In this document: piece by piece, positions 1-8,237 of the stretch | How the letters are laid out: every line of letters begins with the position of its first letter | Numbering within the stretch: the first letter of the stretch is position 1 | Assembly (NCBI RefSeq): GCF_003285005.1 | Contig: NZ_QMFA01000038.1 | Location: 1 to 64,000, forward strand | Length of the DNA stretch: 64,000 bases | Origin: Paenibacillus sp. YN15 | Lineage (GTDB): Bacteria; Bacillota; Bacilli; Paenibacillales; NBRC-103111 | Direction of reading: 5' to 3' | Position numbers and translations under genes: made by a program | The notes under the pieces: generated by a model | What the model was told of the DNA's origin: nothing | The model's input: only the letters and a program-made list of their open reading frames with translations | Database searches by the model: none

Positions 1-210
1 GCTGCTCGTTGTTCAGTTTTCAAGGAGCTCGTTTGTTTCCTTGTCGCTCTCTTCTTCAAGAGGCGACTTTTTTAATATACCACATTGTTACTCAGTAATG
101 CAAGCTTTTTTTGAAACTTTTTTTGAATCAGGTTTCGCTTGTGATGCCTTTAAAAACCTGTTTCATTCGCGAAAACTAACTTACCACAGCCTGTCCAATA
201 AAGTCAAGCA
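1..210 (-). promoter_or_regulatory. rRNA operon promoters and 16S leader (genes lie off the left edge)
   Basis: Read on the minus strand, the first 60 bases contain CTCCTTGAAAACTGAACAAC, a sequence typical of the leader just upstream of 16S rRNA in Bacillales. Two promoter-like pairs precede it: TTGACT (202-207) with TAAGTT (178-183), 18 bp apart, and TTGCAT (98-103) with TATATT (74-79), also 18 bp apart. Tandem promoters before an rrn operon are usual in this group. The rRNA genes themselves are not in the window, so the assignment rests on the leader and promoters only. Confidence 0.7.
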
Positions 211-242
211 TAAATTTCATTTATAATTTCCCAAAGCCTTTG

Positions 243-464
243 CTATTGATGTTGCATCCTGTTCCTTGCATATCTGGAAATATCCTTCGGAGACGCAAGG
301 CGGGCATACATACGGAAAATGATGGTATACCTGGCTTCAATTGCGGTTTTGATGTCATTGTCCATCCGTTTGTCATTCAGATCAAACAACATTTCATCCA
401 ATTCCTTGCGCAGTACATAATCAAGCTCTTTGCATTCTCTGTCATTGAACAAAAAACCCAACAT
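243..464 (-). CDS. small conserved-looking hypothetical protein, 73 aa
   Basis: This is a 73-residue soluble, charged protein with no signal peptide or membrane segment. It is rich in Asp, Arg and Lys and looks helical (repeated LDxxLRKELDEML-type spacing in the first half). It lies between the rRNA operon promoters and the SpoIIM-family gene, on the same strand as both. The shape and position resemble small uncharacterised proteins of spore-formers, but I do not recognise a named family and assign no function. It is probably expressed separately from the gene at 561-1169, since about 100 bases separate them. Confidence 0.6.
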   Translation of the reverse strand: MLGFLFNDRECKELDYVLRKELDEMLFDLNDKRMDNDIKTAIEARYTIIFRMYARLASPKDISRYARNRMQHQ

Positions 465-560
465 GGTTTAGCTCCCTTCAAGGAACAAGGAATAGTAAGC
501 GCGTCGTCTTACTGTTATGTACAGATATTGGATTTTTTATGAACAGGAAAATGAAATTTT

Positions 561-1169
561 TTAGCCGACCAGTCGGATGGTAATCATACTTTCAACAACT
601 GCCGCTGCCATCAATAGAAGAGCAACAAGAATGACCAAAGGCACCGAAACCTTCAGCAATCTTACAAAAGCCGCGTTATTGGCCGCTCTGCGGGCAGGAG
701 AAAACAAAAAGAAGAAGCTCTTCAGCATAACCGCCCCAAACCGGATGCCGAATGCGCAAGCCAGAATGAATGCAGGCAGCTCGATGATGCCATGGGGAAG
801 AATTCCCAGAATAAACGGTCCCCAGCCCGTTTCAGGCACATTCTGATGGGCCAGATACCCCATAATCAATCCGTTGCTGAGCAAGCTGTACAGCGGAATA
901 ATCCCCAGCATCACCCCGGAATAAACCATAAAGACGGAAACCAGCACATTATTCATCAGGATAAAACCGAGCAGCCTCCATTGATAATGATCATGGCCGC
1001 CAATGCTGTTCACCATATCGGTCAGTTGTTCAATTTGGTTATCCAGCAGAAATTGGAATTGCTCCGGCTGGGAAAAGCCCAGATACGCCCCAACAAGAAA
1101 GGTGGCAGCCGCAGCTATGAAATAATGCTTCATTTCCTTGATCACTAAGATTAAATTGCGCCAGCTCAT
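561..1169 (-). CDS. stage II sporulation protein M (SpoIIM/DUF95) family membrane protein
   Basis: The 202-aa product has about five hydrophobic segments (roughly residues 13-31, 67-90, 90-112, 117-140 and 175-195) and the family-typical stretch GILPHGIIELPAFILA, in which the HGxxELPA motif marks SpoIIM/DUF95 proteins. SpoIIM proper works with SpoIID and SpoIIP in septal peptidoglycan removal during engulfment. This family also includes general membrane proteins, so the gene need not be the sporulation spoIIM itself. It diverges from pdaB, with about 120 bp between their starts. Confidence 0.75.
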   Translation of the reverse strand: MSWRNLILVIKEMKHYFIAAAATFLVGAYLGFSQPEQFQFLLDNQIEQLTDMVNSIGGHDHYQWRLLGFILMNNVLVSVFMVYSGVMLGIIPLYSLLSNGLIMGYLAHQNVPETGWGPFILGILPHGIIELPAFILACAFGIRFGAVMLKSFFFLFSPARRAANNAAFVRLLKVSVPLVILVALLLMAAAVVESMITIRLVG

Positions 1170-1292
1170 CAGCCAAAGTCCTCCCTATAATAGACATAAC
1201 CAAGTGGTACGGGCATACATTGGTAATAAAGCAATTGACCAAGCCCCGCCTGCCGCAATTACGGACAAGTGGGAAACCAAGGAGGCCCGGCA

Positions 1293-2051
1293 ATGAATGT
1301 ATTTTATGTTTTCCATGCCAAAAAAGTAAAAAAAGCGATCATCGCGGCAGCCGCCTGTTTTTTTGCAGCAGGCATCATTTACGCAGAAACGGAAAATATC
1401 TCGGTATTCACTCAGAGCGAACCCGCCGCTATATACAGCGTACAGACGGAGAAAAAAGTCGTCTCCCTCACCTTCGACATCAGTTGGGGGGATGTCCAGC
1501 CTGAACCCATTGTACAGCTGCTCCAGGACAAGGGAGTGAAGAAATCAACCTTCTTCCTTTCCTCCCCATGGGCCAAAACCCATCCCCAAATTGTGGACAA
1601 AATCAACAAAGCCGGTTTTGAAATCGGGAGCCACGGCCATAAGCATGTGAATTACAGCAGCCTGGAGGAAAAGGACATCCGCACCCAGCTCCAGACCGCC
1701 CACGGCATTCTGACCGAGGTAACCGGCAAGTCGCCGCAGCTTCTGCGGCTCCCCAACGGGGATTTCGACAAAAAGGTGCTGCGCATCGCCAATGATCTGG
1801 GGTATAAGGTAATTCAATGGGATACAGACTCGCTGGATTGGAAGGCTTCCAATGCCAAGGAAATCGTCACCCAGGTTACCTCCAAGGTACATCCGGGAGA
1901 TATTATCCTCTTGCATGCCAGCGATTCGGCCAAATACAACCAAGAGGCGCTGCCCCAAATTATCGACGAGCTGCGTACCCAGGGATATGATTTCGTCAGT
2001 GTATCGGAGCTTCTGGAGCAATCCTCCGTCTCCTTCCAGCAGGCGGAATAG
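1293..2051 (+). CDS. pdaB: polysaccharide deacetylase family sporulation protein PdaB
   Basis: The 252-aa protein has an N-terminal membrane anchor or signal (about residues 10-30) and a NodB-type deacetylase domain. Visible motifs are LTFDISWG (metal-binding Asp), GSHGHKHVN (SHxxxH metal site), RLPNGDFD, DTDSLDW and the late LLHAS. PdaB is needed to keep spores stable late in sporulation and probably acts on spore peptidoglycan. I chose the ATG at 1293 because AAGGAGG lies 7 bases upstream; an in-frame start at 1269 has no such site. Length agrees with the B. subtilis protein (about 254 aa). A strong hairpin terminator follows. Confidence 0.93.
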   Translation: MNVFYVFHAKKVKKAIIAAAACFFAAGIIYAETENISVFTQSEPAAIYSVQTEKKVVSLTFDISWGDVQPEPIVQLLQDKGVKKSTFFLSSPWAKTHPQIVDKINKAGFEIGSHGHKHVNYSSLEEKDIRTQLQTAHGILTEVTGKSPQLLRLPNGDFDKKVLRIANDLGYKVIQWDTDSLDWKASNAKEIVTQVTSKVHPGDIILLHASDSAKYNQEALPQIIDELRTQGYDFVSVSELLEQSSVSFQQAE

Positions 2052-2065
2052 GCCATCCCTACTGG

Positions 2066-2095
2066 AAAAAGCGGTTTAGCCAAACCGCTTTTTTT
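2066..2095 (+). terminator. Rho-independent terminator of pdaB
   Basis: A perfect 12-bp stem (AAAAAGCGGTTT, loop AGCC, AAACCGCTTTTT) is followed by a run of T, 15 bases after the pdaB stop codon. Confidence 0.9.
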
Positions 2096-2208
2096 ATATG
2101 TCCTAAAGTCCGGCAGAGCTTTTTCACAATGGAAAAATCCTAGTTAATTGTACCAACCTTCACAACAAAAAGCTATTCGCCCCTTTCATGAAACGGACGG
2201 CATTCACA

Positions 2209-2226
2209 CATACTAACGCCATACTA
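2209..2226 (+). promoter_or_regulatory. tandem CATACTA boxes before gerD (possible sigma-G -10)
   Basis: CATACTA occurs at 2209-2215 and again at 2220-2226, 29 bases before the gerD start. CATACTA-like -10 boxes are typical of forespore sigma-G promoters, and gerD is sigma-G dependent in B. subtilis. I do not find a convincing -35 at the expected 17-18 bp, so which copy is used is open. Confidence 0.4.
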
Positions 2227-2254
2227 TCCGAAGGAAGGGAGCGTAAACCGGATT

Positions 2255-3052
2255 ATGACAGCTAAACGAATGCTGCTGATTCCCGCCCTCCTGCCTGTTT
2301 TGCTGCTTATCTCCTGCGGCAGTGAACAGCAGTCTTCACAGCCGCAATCCTATAAGGATATGAAGGCTATGGTTCTTGATGTCCTGAAAACAGAGGACGC
2401 GCAAAAAGCGATCATGTCTACTGCAGCCAAAAACCAGGACAAGACCATCCAGCTTCTTTCCACCGGCGAGGGCCAACAAATCCAGCTTGCCGTCAAGGAA
2501 TTGCTGACTACGGAAAATCATGGACTCAAGATGCTGGAAGCTACCATGACCGACCCCAAATTTGCGGGTGAATTCGCCAAAGCGGCGCAGAAAAATATCA
2601 AGCAAATTGAGAAGGATTTGCTGAAAGATCCCGAATATCAGAAAAATTTGTTTGAGGCTTTAAACAATCCGGATTATCAGAAAATCATCCTTGAGACCAT
2701 GAAAAGCCAGAAATACCGGCAGCAAATGCAAGAGGTTGTCCGCGAATCCCTGCAAAGTCCCCTGTTTAAAGCGGAGCTGATCGCCATGTTTCAGAAGGCG
2801 GTAGCAGAGGAAATGAAGCCGAAGGATGACAAAACGCTGACCATTACGGCGGAAAGCGGGCAAGGCGGGCAACAGGGAGGCCAACAGGGCGGAGGCGGAC
2901 AAGGCCAGGATCAAGACGGCGGGGACGATCAAAGCGGAGGAGACCAGCAGGAACAGGAAAGCGGCGGCCAAGATGACCAAAGCAGCGGGGATACGGATGA
3001 CAGCTCTCAGGATCAGGAAGACCAGACCAAGTCCAAGGAGAAGAAAAAATAA
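2255..3052 (+). CDS. gerD: spore germination lipoprotein GerD
   Basis: The 265-aa protein starts with a lipoprotein signal (hydrophobic PALLPVLLLIS followed by the acylated Cys at about residue 21, SCGS). Residues 30-190 are helical and match GerD in order and in repeats such as DPEYQKNLFEALNNPDYQ. GerD sits in the spore inner membrane and helps cluster nutrient germinant receptors into the germinosome. Position next to salA/cwlD and pdaB supports the call. The last ~65 residues (from about 200) are a Gly/Gln/Asp/Ser-rich tail absent from the ~185-aa B. subtilis protein. A purine-rich AAGGAAGGGAG lies somewhat far (12 bases) from the ATG. Confidence 0.92.
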   Translation: MTAKRMLLIPALLPVLLLISCGSEQQSSQPQSYKDMKAMVLDVLKTEDAQKAIMSTAAKNQDKTIQLLSTGEGQQIQLAVKELLTTENHGLKMLEATMTDPKFAGEFAKAAQKNIKQIEKDLLKDPEYQKNLFEALNNPDYQKIILETMKSQKYRQQMQEVVRESLQSPLFKAELIAMFQKAVAEEMKPKDDKTLTITAESGQGGQQGGQQGGGGQGQDQDGGDDQSGGDQQEQESGGQDDQSSGDTDDSSQDQEDQTKSKEKKK

Positions 3053-3056
3053 TGGC

Positions 3057-3093
3057 AAAGGGCTGAACGGCGGCAAGCCGTACAGCCCTTTTT
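3057..3093 (+). terminator. terminator after gerD, between convergent gerD and salA
   Basis: AAAGGGCTG (3057-3065) pairs with CAGCCCTTT (3083-3091) around an inner AACGGC/GCCGT stem, followed by TTTTTGTTT. It lies between the convergent stop codons of gerD and salA and may also slow salA transcripts. Confidence 0.85.
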
Positions 3094-3103
3094 GTTTACA
3101 GTA

Positions 3104-4207
3104 TTATTCGGAGTCCAGCTTCTCAATAATGCGCCGGGCCATCCGGGAATACAATTCGCCTGTTTCGGAATCCGCCTTGTAGACGGAGGGAGAATAATCC
3201 GGCTCGGACAAATGGTTATCCGGCGCCCCCAGAGGGATTTGGGCCAGAATTTCCGTGTGCAGCTCCCGAGCCAGCTTCGCCCCGCCGCCGCGGCCGAAAA
3301 TATAGGCCACTTCACCGGTCTTGTCGGTGTAATACGCCATATTTTCCACAACGCCTAAAATCTCGTGGTCCGTCCGCAAGGCCATGGAACCCGCCCTCGC
3401 AGCCACAAATGCCGCCGTAGCGTGGGGAGTGGTCACCACAATCTCCTTGCTGTGGGGGATCATTTGATGGACGTCCAGAGCCACGTCTCCTGTCCCCGGA
3501 GGCAAGTCCAGAATCATATAGTCCAGCTCGCCCCAATTGACCTCGCTGAAGAAATTGCGGAGCATCTTGCCCAGCATAGGCCCCCGCCAGATCACCGGCG
3601 CATTGTCTTCCACGAAGAAGCCCATGGACATAACCTTCACGCCGAACCGCTCCACCGGAATAATCTTATTGTCCTCCATCCCGGGACGCTCTTCAATGCC
3701 CATCATATCGGGAACGCTAAAGCCATAAATATCCGCATCGATGATGCCCACCCGTTTGCCTTCCCTGGCCAATGAAACCGCCAAATTGACGGTTACGGTG
3801 GATTTGCCCACCCCGCCCTTGCCGCTGGCTACCGCAATGAAGGTTACCCCGGAATCGCGGCTTAGAAGCTCGGAACGGCCTGTTGCGGGAGATTGGGTCT
3901 GCTGGCGGGAGGAAGCTTCTCCCTGGGGCGCCTGCAGCCTGCGGGCGATTTCCTGGCTTTCCGCATCCGTAATCATCCGGAACCGGACATGCACATCCTG
4001 AATGCCGATCCGTCCCAGCCCTTCCCGCACGTCCTGGCGGTATTGCTCCTTCAGCGTTTCGCTGTCCTCCGTCAGGACAACCGTCAGGTTCACGCGGGAA
4101 TCCTTCGTCATCATGTCCTTGACCAGCCCCAACTCAGTCAGGGGCCGGTTATAGGTTTTGTCGTATACATGCTTCAGCGCGTCAAACACCTGCTCTTTGG
4201 CTACCAT
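3104..4207 (-). CDS. salA: SalA/Mrp-type P-loop ATPase
   Basis: The 367-aa protein has an N-terminal FeS-assembly (DUF59/MIP18-like) domain (about residues 5-85), a Ser/Gln-rich linker, and an Mrp/NBP35-type ATPase with deviant Walker A GKGGVGKST near residue 128 and the switch DADIYGFSVPDMMG. The family loads or carries Fe-S clusters; the B. subtilis orthologue SalA (YbaL), next to cwlD and gerD as here, indirectly derepresses the protease gene aprE. The CxxC usually present near ENMxYF in Fe-S carrier Mrp proteins is not seen (ENMAYYTDKTGEVAYIFG), which fits a SalA-like regulatory role. It is 53 bases downstream of cwlD and probably co-transcribed. Confidence 0.9.
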   Translation of the reverse strand: MVAKEQVFDALKHVYDKTYNRPLTELGLVKDMMTKDSRVNLTVVLTEDSETLKEQYRQDVREGLGRIGIQDVHVRFRMITDAESQEIARRLQAPQGEASSRQQTQSPATGRSELLSRDSGVTFIAVASGKGGVGKSTVTVNLAVSLAREGKRVGIIDADIYGFSVPDMMGIEERPGMEDNKIIPVERFGVKVMSMGFFVEDNAPVIWRGPMLGKMLRNFFSEVNWGELDYMILDLPPGTGDVALDVHQMIPHSKEIVVTTPHATAAFVAARAGSMALRTDHEILGVVENMAYYTDKTGEVAYIFGRGGGAKLARELHTEILAQIPLGAPDNHLSEPDYSPSVYKADSETGELYSRMARRIIEKLDSE

Positions 4208-4260
4208 AGCTACACCTCATGTGGGCTTGTCTGTATTTATGCCACCATTATACCACAATT

Positions 4261-5019
4261 TTACGGCTCGCCTATTTGTTCGCCGGCGCAATACTTGAGT
4301 ATGCCCTGATAAATGGAAGCCGCCACCTTTTTTTGATAACCTTCCTGCCCCATTAACCTAGCCTCCTCGGGATTGGAGAGAAATCCCACTTCAACCAAAG
4401 CGCCGGGGATCGATATAGCTTTCATCGGATAAAAGGTGTCATTTTCCTTGGCCACTCGGTCCGTATTTTGCAGATTCCGCTTCAGCTCCTCCTGAATATG
4501 GGTCGCCAGCGTTTTGGCGCCCGGCTTGTCGGGATGATAGAAGGTTTGGGCCCCATGCCACTTCGGGGATGGAATGCTGTTCAGATGGATGCTGATCATA
4601 AAATCGGCCTGAGCCTTATTGATGAGATTGGCGCGCTGCTGGAGATCCTCCGTTTTGCGCTTGCTGTAGCCCTTGGTTCCCGGAGCAGCCAGATCCTTGT
4701 CCTCCTCACGGGTCATCACCACAATCGCCCCCGCCTCCTGCAGATAATCCCGCAGATGTTTGGCAATGTCCAGATTAATATCCTTCTCGTTCACCCCCTC
4801 TTTGCTGGAGGCGCCTCCGTCCGGTCCGCCATGACCGGCATCCACTGCAATCACCTTGCCGGACAAAGGCATGGTCCAATAATTCCAGGTTTCACTGTGG
4901 GGAAGCTCATAGCTCAGCATAAAAACGGTCAGCACCGCCAAAGCCGCCGCTGCACCCAGCTTCAGCAAGCCTTGCTTGTTTGTCCAGATTATGAGCCGTT
5001 TCCGTTTCCACCCGCGCAT
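4261..5019 (-). CDS. cwlD: N-acetylmuramoyl-L-alanine amidase CwlD
   Basis: The 252-aa protein has one N-terminal membrane anchor (about residues 20-40) and an Amidase_3 zinc domain. The zinc ligands are visible in VDAGHGGPDGG (His), NEKDINLDIA (Glu) and ISIHLNS (His), with the catalytic Glu in GALVEVGFLSN. CwlD, together with PdaA, makes the muramic-delta-lactam of the spore cortex, which germination enzymes recognise. I chose the ATG at 5019 because GCGGGGTGG lies 8 bases upstream; a GTG four codons earlier overlaps that site. A hairpin repeat (5114-5172) lies upstream. Confidence 0.92.
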   Translation of the reverse strand: MRGWKRKRLIIWTNKQGLLKLGAAAALAVLTVFMLSYELPHSETWNYWTMPLSGKVIAVDAGHGGPDGGASSKEGVNEKDINLDIAKHLRDYLQEAGAIVVMTREEDKDLAAPGTKGYSKRKTEDLQQRANLINKAQADFMISIHLNSIPSPKWHGAQTFYHPDKPGAKTLATHIQEELKRNLQNTDRVAKENDTFYPMKAISIPGALVEVGFLSNPEEARLMGQEGYQKKVAASIYQGILKYCAGEQIGEP

Positions 5020-5113
5020 AAAAAAATCCACCCCGCATCCAATAGATTCTCTAAGAATCTTATGGACAAAGGTGGATCTTTATACCTTGAATCTTGTCTT
5101 AGGGATGAACAAG

Positions 5114-5172
5114 CTCCATTCTAAGGGCTTTCCGAAGGAAAGCCGGCATCGTAAGCACCAGCTAGAGCCTGG
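5114..5172 (-). repeat. hairpin-linker-hairpin intergenic element, copy E
   Basis: On the minus strand this reads CCAG(7)CTGG, then TGCTTACGATGCC, then a perfect stem GGCTTTCC-TTC-GGAAAGCC, then CTTAGAATGGAGC. The first hairpin includes the stop codon of sat. The linker TGCTTACGATG and the CTTAG following the second stem match copies upstream of rplM and rpmJ. No T-run follows, so it does not look like a terminator. Confidence 0.7.
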
Positions 5173-6352
5173 ATTCGGATAAAGAGGCGTCCATTTCCCT
5201 CATGCCCTTGATGAGAATTTGGGCTACCTCCGGCCGGGTAAACTCGGCTGGCGGGCAGATTCCGTCACGAAGCATGGCGCGGACCTTCGTACCGGACAAG
5301 TGCATATGGAAGGCCTTGTCATGCGGGCAGGTTTTGCTGGAGGCCATATTGCCGCACTTGGTGCAAAAGAAGCTGTGCTCAAAAAACAGCGGTGTAATGC
5401 CCAGCTCTTCCTGGGTGAAGTTGCGGAAAATTTCCTGCGCTTCGTAGGTGCCGTAATAGTCCCCTACACCGGCATGGTCGCGTCCCACTATAAAATGGGT
5501 GCAGCCGTAATTTTTCCGGACCATGGCATGGAAGATGGCTTCTCTGGGACCTGCATAGCGCATTGCCGCCGGAAACACTCCCAGAAACGCGCGATTGCCC
5601 GGGTAATAGTTCTCCAACAGGACCAAATAGCTTTCCATGCGGATTTCCGCAGATATGTCGTCGGCCTTTGTCTCTCCCACCAAAGGGTTGAGGAACAGCC
5701 CGTCTACAATCTCCATGGCGCTTTTCTGGATGTATTCATGCGCCCGGTGGACCGGATTGCGGGTTTGGAAGCCAACTACCGTCTTCCAGCCCCGGGAGAC
5801 AAAAATTTGTCTGGTTTCGGCGGGTGTGTAATAGAACTCCTCAAACTTCTCCGGTTGGGGACGGTTCAGCACCTGAATCGGGCCGCCAACATAGGTATTG
5901 GGGCGGGACAGAAGCTTTTGCACGCCGGGGTGGGCGCTGTCGGCAGTTTTGAAGACCTTCAGAGCCTCGTTCTGCTGATCCGCGGTATAAATGCTCCGGA
6001 CCTCCAGAATGGCATATACCACGCCGTCCAGCTCGCCTACAAGGGCCACTTGTTGGCCGATATCCAGCGCAGCCGCCTGGCCTTTGCCCACCGCCAAAGT
6101 TATGGGGATGCTCCATACCAGCCCGTTGGCCAGCCGCATGTTTTCTACGACAGAGTGGTAATCCTCCTCTTCCATAAAGCCGGTCAGCGGCGAAAAACCG
6201 CCTACCGCAATTAGATCAATATCCGAAATCGTCCATTTGTTGACGGGAATGGAGGGCAAGGTTGCGGCAAGCTGCAGCAGCTCCTCCCGTTCTTTCCCCT
6301 CCACCAGCCGATCAATCAGCGTGCCGCCGTGGGCCTGTATGGTCTCACTCAC
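5162..6352 (-). CDS. sat: sulfate adenylyltransferase (ATP sulfurylase)
   Basis: The 396-aa protein makes adenosine 5'-phosphosulfate (APS) and pyrophosphate from ATP and sulfate, the first step of assimilatory sulfate reduction. Family motifs are present: [14 protein letters not shown] (about residue 193, TxRNPxHRAH), the [12 protein letters not shown] loop, and [12 protein letters not shown] near the C-terminus. It is the homo-oligomeric bacterial Sat type (about 390 aa) without a fused APS kinase. Start is a GTG with AGGGAG 8 bases upstream. It follows cysH after 26 bases and is surely in the same operon. Confidence 0.95.
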   Translation of the reverse strand: MSETIQAHGGTLIDRLVEGKEREELLQLAATLPSIPVNKWTISDIDLIAVGGFSPLTGFMEEEDYHSVVENMRLANGLVWSIPITLAVGKGQAAALDIGQQVALVGELDGVVYAILEVRSIYTADQQNEALKVFKTADSAHPGVQKLLSRPNTYVGGPIQVLNRPQPEKFEEFYYTPAETRQIFVSRGWKTVVGFQTRNPVHRAHEYIQKSAMEIVDGLFLNPLVGETKADDISAEIRMESYLVLLENYYPGNRAFLGVFPAAMRYAGPREAIFHAMVRKNYGCTHFIVGRDHAGVGDYYGTYEAQEIFRNFTQEELGITPLFFEHSFFCTKCGNMASSKTCPHDKAFHMHLSGTKVRAMLRDGICPPAEFTRPEVAQILIKGMREMDASLSESRL

Positions 6353-6378
6353 TTGGTATGGCTCCCTTCATCCTGTTG

Positions 6379-7071
6379 TTATTTATGCAATCCGCATTCT
6401 GTCTTCTCATGGCCGGCCCAGCGGCCTGCGCGGGGGTCCTCGCCCGGCAGCACCTGGCGTGTGCACTTTTCGCAGCCGATGCTGGGATAGTGCTGATCAT
6501 GGAGGGGATTATAGATAACCTCATTGACGCGGATATAATTCCATACATCCTCGCTGGTCCAGCCGGCAAGGGGATTAAACTTGACCAGGCCAAACTTCAC
6601 ATCGTACTCCACCTTCTTGGCGTTCGCCCGGGTGGGAGCCTGATCGCGGCGGATGCCGGTAATCCATGCTTCATATTTGCCGAGAATGGCGGTCAGGGGC
6701 TCTACCTTGCGCAGATTGCAGCATGTATTGGGATCGGACTTCCACAGCTCCTCGCCGTATTGGGCTGCTTGCGCCTCCAGAGTAAGCTCTGTGCCAGCTC
6801 TGACAAATTGAAGGCCGTAATGGGCAGCCAGCTTATCCCGTGTCTCGTAGGTCTCCTCAAAGTGAAGATCCGTGTCCAAATAGAAGATATCTGTCTTGGG
6901 GCTGACCTTCTGAAGCATATCCACCAATACTACATCCTCTGCGCCAAAGCTGCATGCCAGCGTAATATTGGGAAAGGTCTCCACCGCCCACTTCAGGAGC
7001 TCTTCCGGGCTTTTGTCCTCAAATTCCTCAGCAGCCTTAGCAATTAACGTTTCCTTCTCGAATAAGTTCAT
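6379..7071 (-). CDS. cysH: adenylyl-sulfate (APS/PAPS) reductase, thioredoxin-dependent
   Basis: The 230-aa PAPS-reductase-family enzyme reduces activated sulfate to sulfite. The PP-loop region is LACSFGAEDVVLVDML (residues 38-53). It carries the two cysteine pairs that bind a [4Fe-4S] cluster in APS reductases, CCNLRKVEP and GCEKC, and the C-terminal catalytic ECGLH. This form can use APS directly, which fits the absence of an APS kinase gene (cysC) here. It is the first gene of the cysH-sat operon, with a good promoter 65-93 bases upstream. Confidence 0.94.
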   Translation of the reverse strand: MNLFEKETLIAKAAEEFEDKSPEELLKWAVETFPNITLACSFGAEDVVLVDMLQKVSPKTDIFYLDTDLHFEETYETRDKLAAHYGLQFVRAGTELTLEAQAAQYGEELWKSDPNTCCNLRKVEPLTAILGKYEAWITGIRRDQAPTRANAKKVEYDVKFGLVKFNPLAGWTSEDVWNYIRVNEVIYNPLHDQHYPSIGCEKCTRQVLPGEDPRAGRWAGHEKTECGLHK

Positions 7072-7135
7072 GGCTTGTTTACCCTCCGAAACGATATTCC
7101 TACTAAATACATATGATTTATTAGGTTTTGCTATT

Positions 7136-7164
7136 ATTTTAATAAGCTGTGATCATAAAGTCAA
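7136..7164 (-). promoter_or_regulatory. sigma-A-type promoter of cysH-sat
   Basis: On the minus strand TTGACT (7159-7164) and TAAAAT (7136-7141) are separated by exactly 17 bp. The 64-base leader to the cysH start is AT-rich and too short for an S-box riboswitch. I see no riboswitch in the rest of 7072-7310, so control is more likely by a repressor such as CymR, whose site I cannot place with confidence. Confidence 0.75.
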
Positions 7165-7310
7165 TCTTTTTCTCGAAATGGCAAAAACTCGGGCTATAAT
7201 GCTGTAATAATGTATGTGAAGCGCCTAGAATGGGTTCTAATTCTCATCGTAATTTGCAACAGTAGTCAAAAATCATTGGGCAGGAATGTCGATTTACTTT
7301 GGGTAATAGA

Positions 7311-7344
7311 AAAAACCTCTGCCGGATATTCAGCAGAGGTTTTT
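7311..7344 (-). terminator. terminator of the GNAT gene
   Basis: A perfect 12-bp inverted repeat (AAAAACCTCTGC / GCAGAGGTTTTT) with a 10-base loop lies about 40 bases past the stop of the acetyltransferase gene. It is symmetrical and could act in both directions. Confidence 0.88.
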
Positions 7345-7385
7345 GGCGTTATTTTTGGTGGATGATCAGCGTTTCCAGGCGATGC

Positions 7386-8144
7386 TTACCATTCCTTCGT
7401 TTCGACTTCGATCCAGGCCGGGCGAAATCCACAATTCAATGCAATTTTCCAGGAATGAATATTTGATAAACTTGTTCCATAATAGGGTATTCTGCCGCGG
7501 CAAATAATTTCCTCTTTTAATAAAAGCACCAATTGCGTCCCTATTCCCTTGCCACGATATTCATCCTTGATATCGATCCCAATCTGCCACATTAGCGGCG
7601 TGTCGGCAGAGGCCCCTGCCATTCCGATTATCTCCCTCCCCTCCATTGCTGCCACCGCCAGCATATCCGGACGTTCAGGTGTAAAATGTGCGCAAAGGGC
7701 ATTAGGGTATTTTTTATCTCCATAGAACTGATGTATGTCGTCTTGCTCAAACCACTTGACCTCAATATTGGCCCTGTGTGTCATGGATGGGCCCAGCGGT
7801 AAAAACATATGGTGAGTTTGAAATAATTGTTTATCATGTCCTTCAAGATGCTTATCAATTTCCCTGAGCTTCGTATGCTCGAATAACCCATGGCCTGTCT
7901 GTTCGCCGGTAAAATCGGCAAGCCAATCATGCAGCCGTTTGTCTGCAGATATAACTGCGTTGCCTCCCATTGACGCCATCTTAAAAAAGAATGGTTTATC
8001 TGCAAATTTCCTTCTGTTCTCATGGAGGGCAGGCAAAGAGATTATATTCTCCCGCTTATCAAAATCCTCTGGCAAACAGTTGCATTCTATGGCCAGCTGT
8101 TCCTTAACAATGTTTATGATTTTTTCATTTGAAAACATACCCAC
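7386..8144 (-). CDS. GNAT-family N-acetyltransferase
   Basis: The 252-aa protein has a C-terminal GNAT domain (about residues 145-250). The acetyl-CoA binding motif A is visible in IGIDIKDEYRGKGIGTQLVLLL (key residues R-G-K-G-I-G), followed by SNIHSWKIALNCGFRPAW, typical of the fold's last strands. The N-terminal ~120 residues are not recognisable and may help bind the acceptor. The substrate is unknown. It is a single gene between the cysH promoter and rpsI with its own terminator, so it is an insertion relative to B. subtilis, where rpsI is closer to the cwlD-salA region. Confidence 0.85.
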   Translation of the reverse strand: MGMFSNEKIINIVKEQLAIECNCLPEDFDKRENIISLPALHENRRKFADKPFFFKMASMGGNAVISADKRLHDWLADFTGEQTGHGLFEHTKLREIDKHLEGHDKQLFQTHHMFLPLGPSMTHRANIEVKWFEQDDIHQFYGDKKYPNALCAHFTPERPDMLAVAAMEGREIIGMAGASADTPLMWQIGIDIKDEYRGKGIGTQLVLLLKEEIICRGRIPYYGTSLSNIHSWKIALNCGFRPAWIEVETKEW

Positions 8145-8181
8145 ACCACCTTTTACAAACTCAAACTCCAGCGGCTAAACG

Positions 8182-8210
8182 AAAAACCCCCAGCCCAAAT
8201 GGGCCAGAGG
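8182..8210 (-). terminator. terminator of the rplM-rpsI operon
   Basis: On the minus strand CCTCTGGCCC and GGGCTGGGGG pair fully if G-U pairs are allowed, around a 4-base loop, followed by TTTTTCG. It lies 28 bases after the rpsI stop. Confidence 0.85.
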
Positions 8211-8237
8211 CTTGGAATCCCTTGCGGGACATAGATA

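Noticed and set aside
5102-5172. terminator of cysH-sat
   Set aside because: The hairpin after sat is strong but is followed by CTTAGAATGG and not by T residues, and it matches the repeat family; cwlD may therefore receive read-through.
7072-7310. S-box (SAM) riboswitch before cysH
   Set aside because: The promoter lies only about 65 bases from the start codon and no riboswitch core or terminator is present between them.
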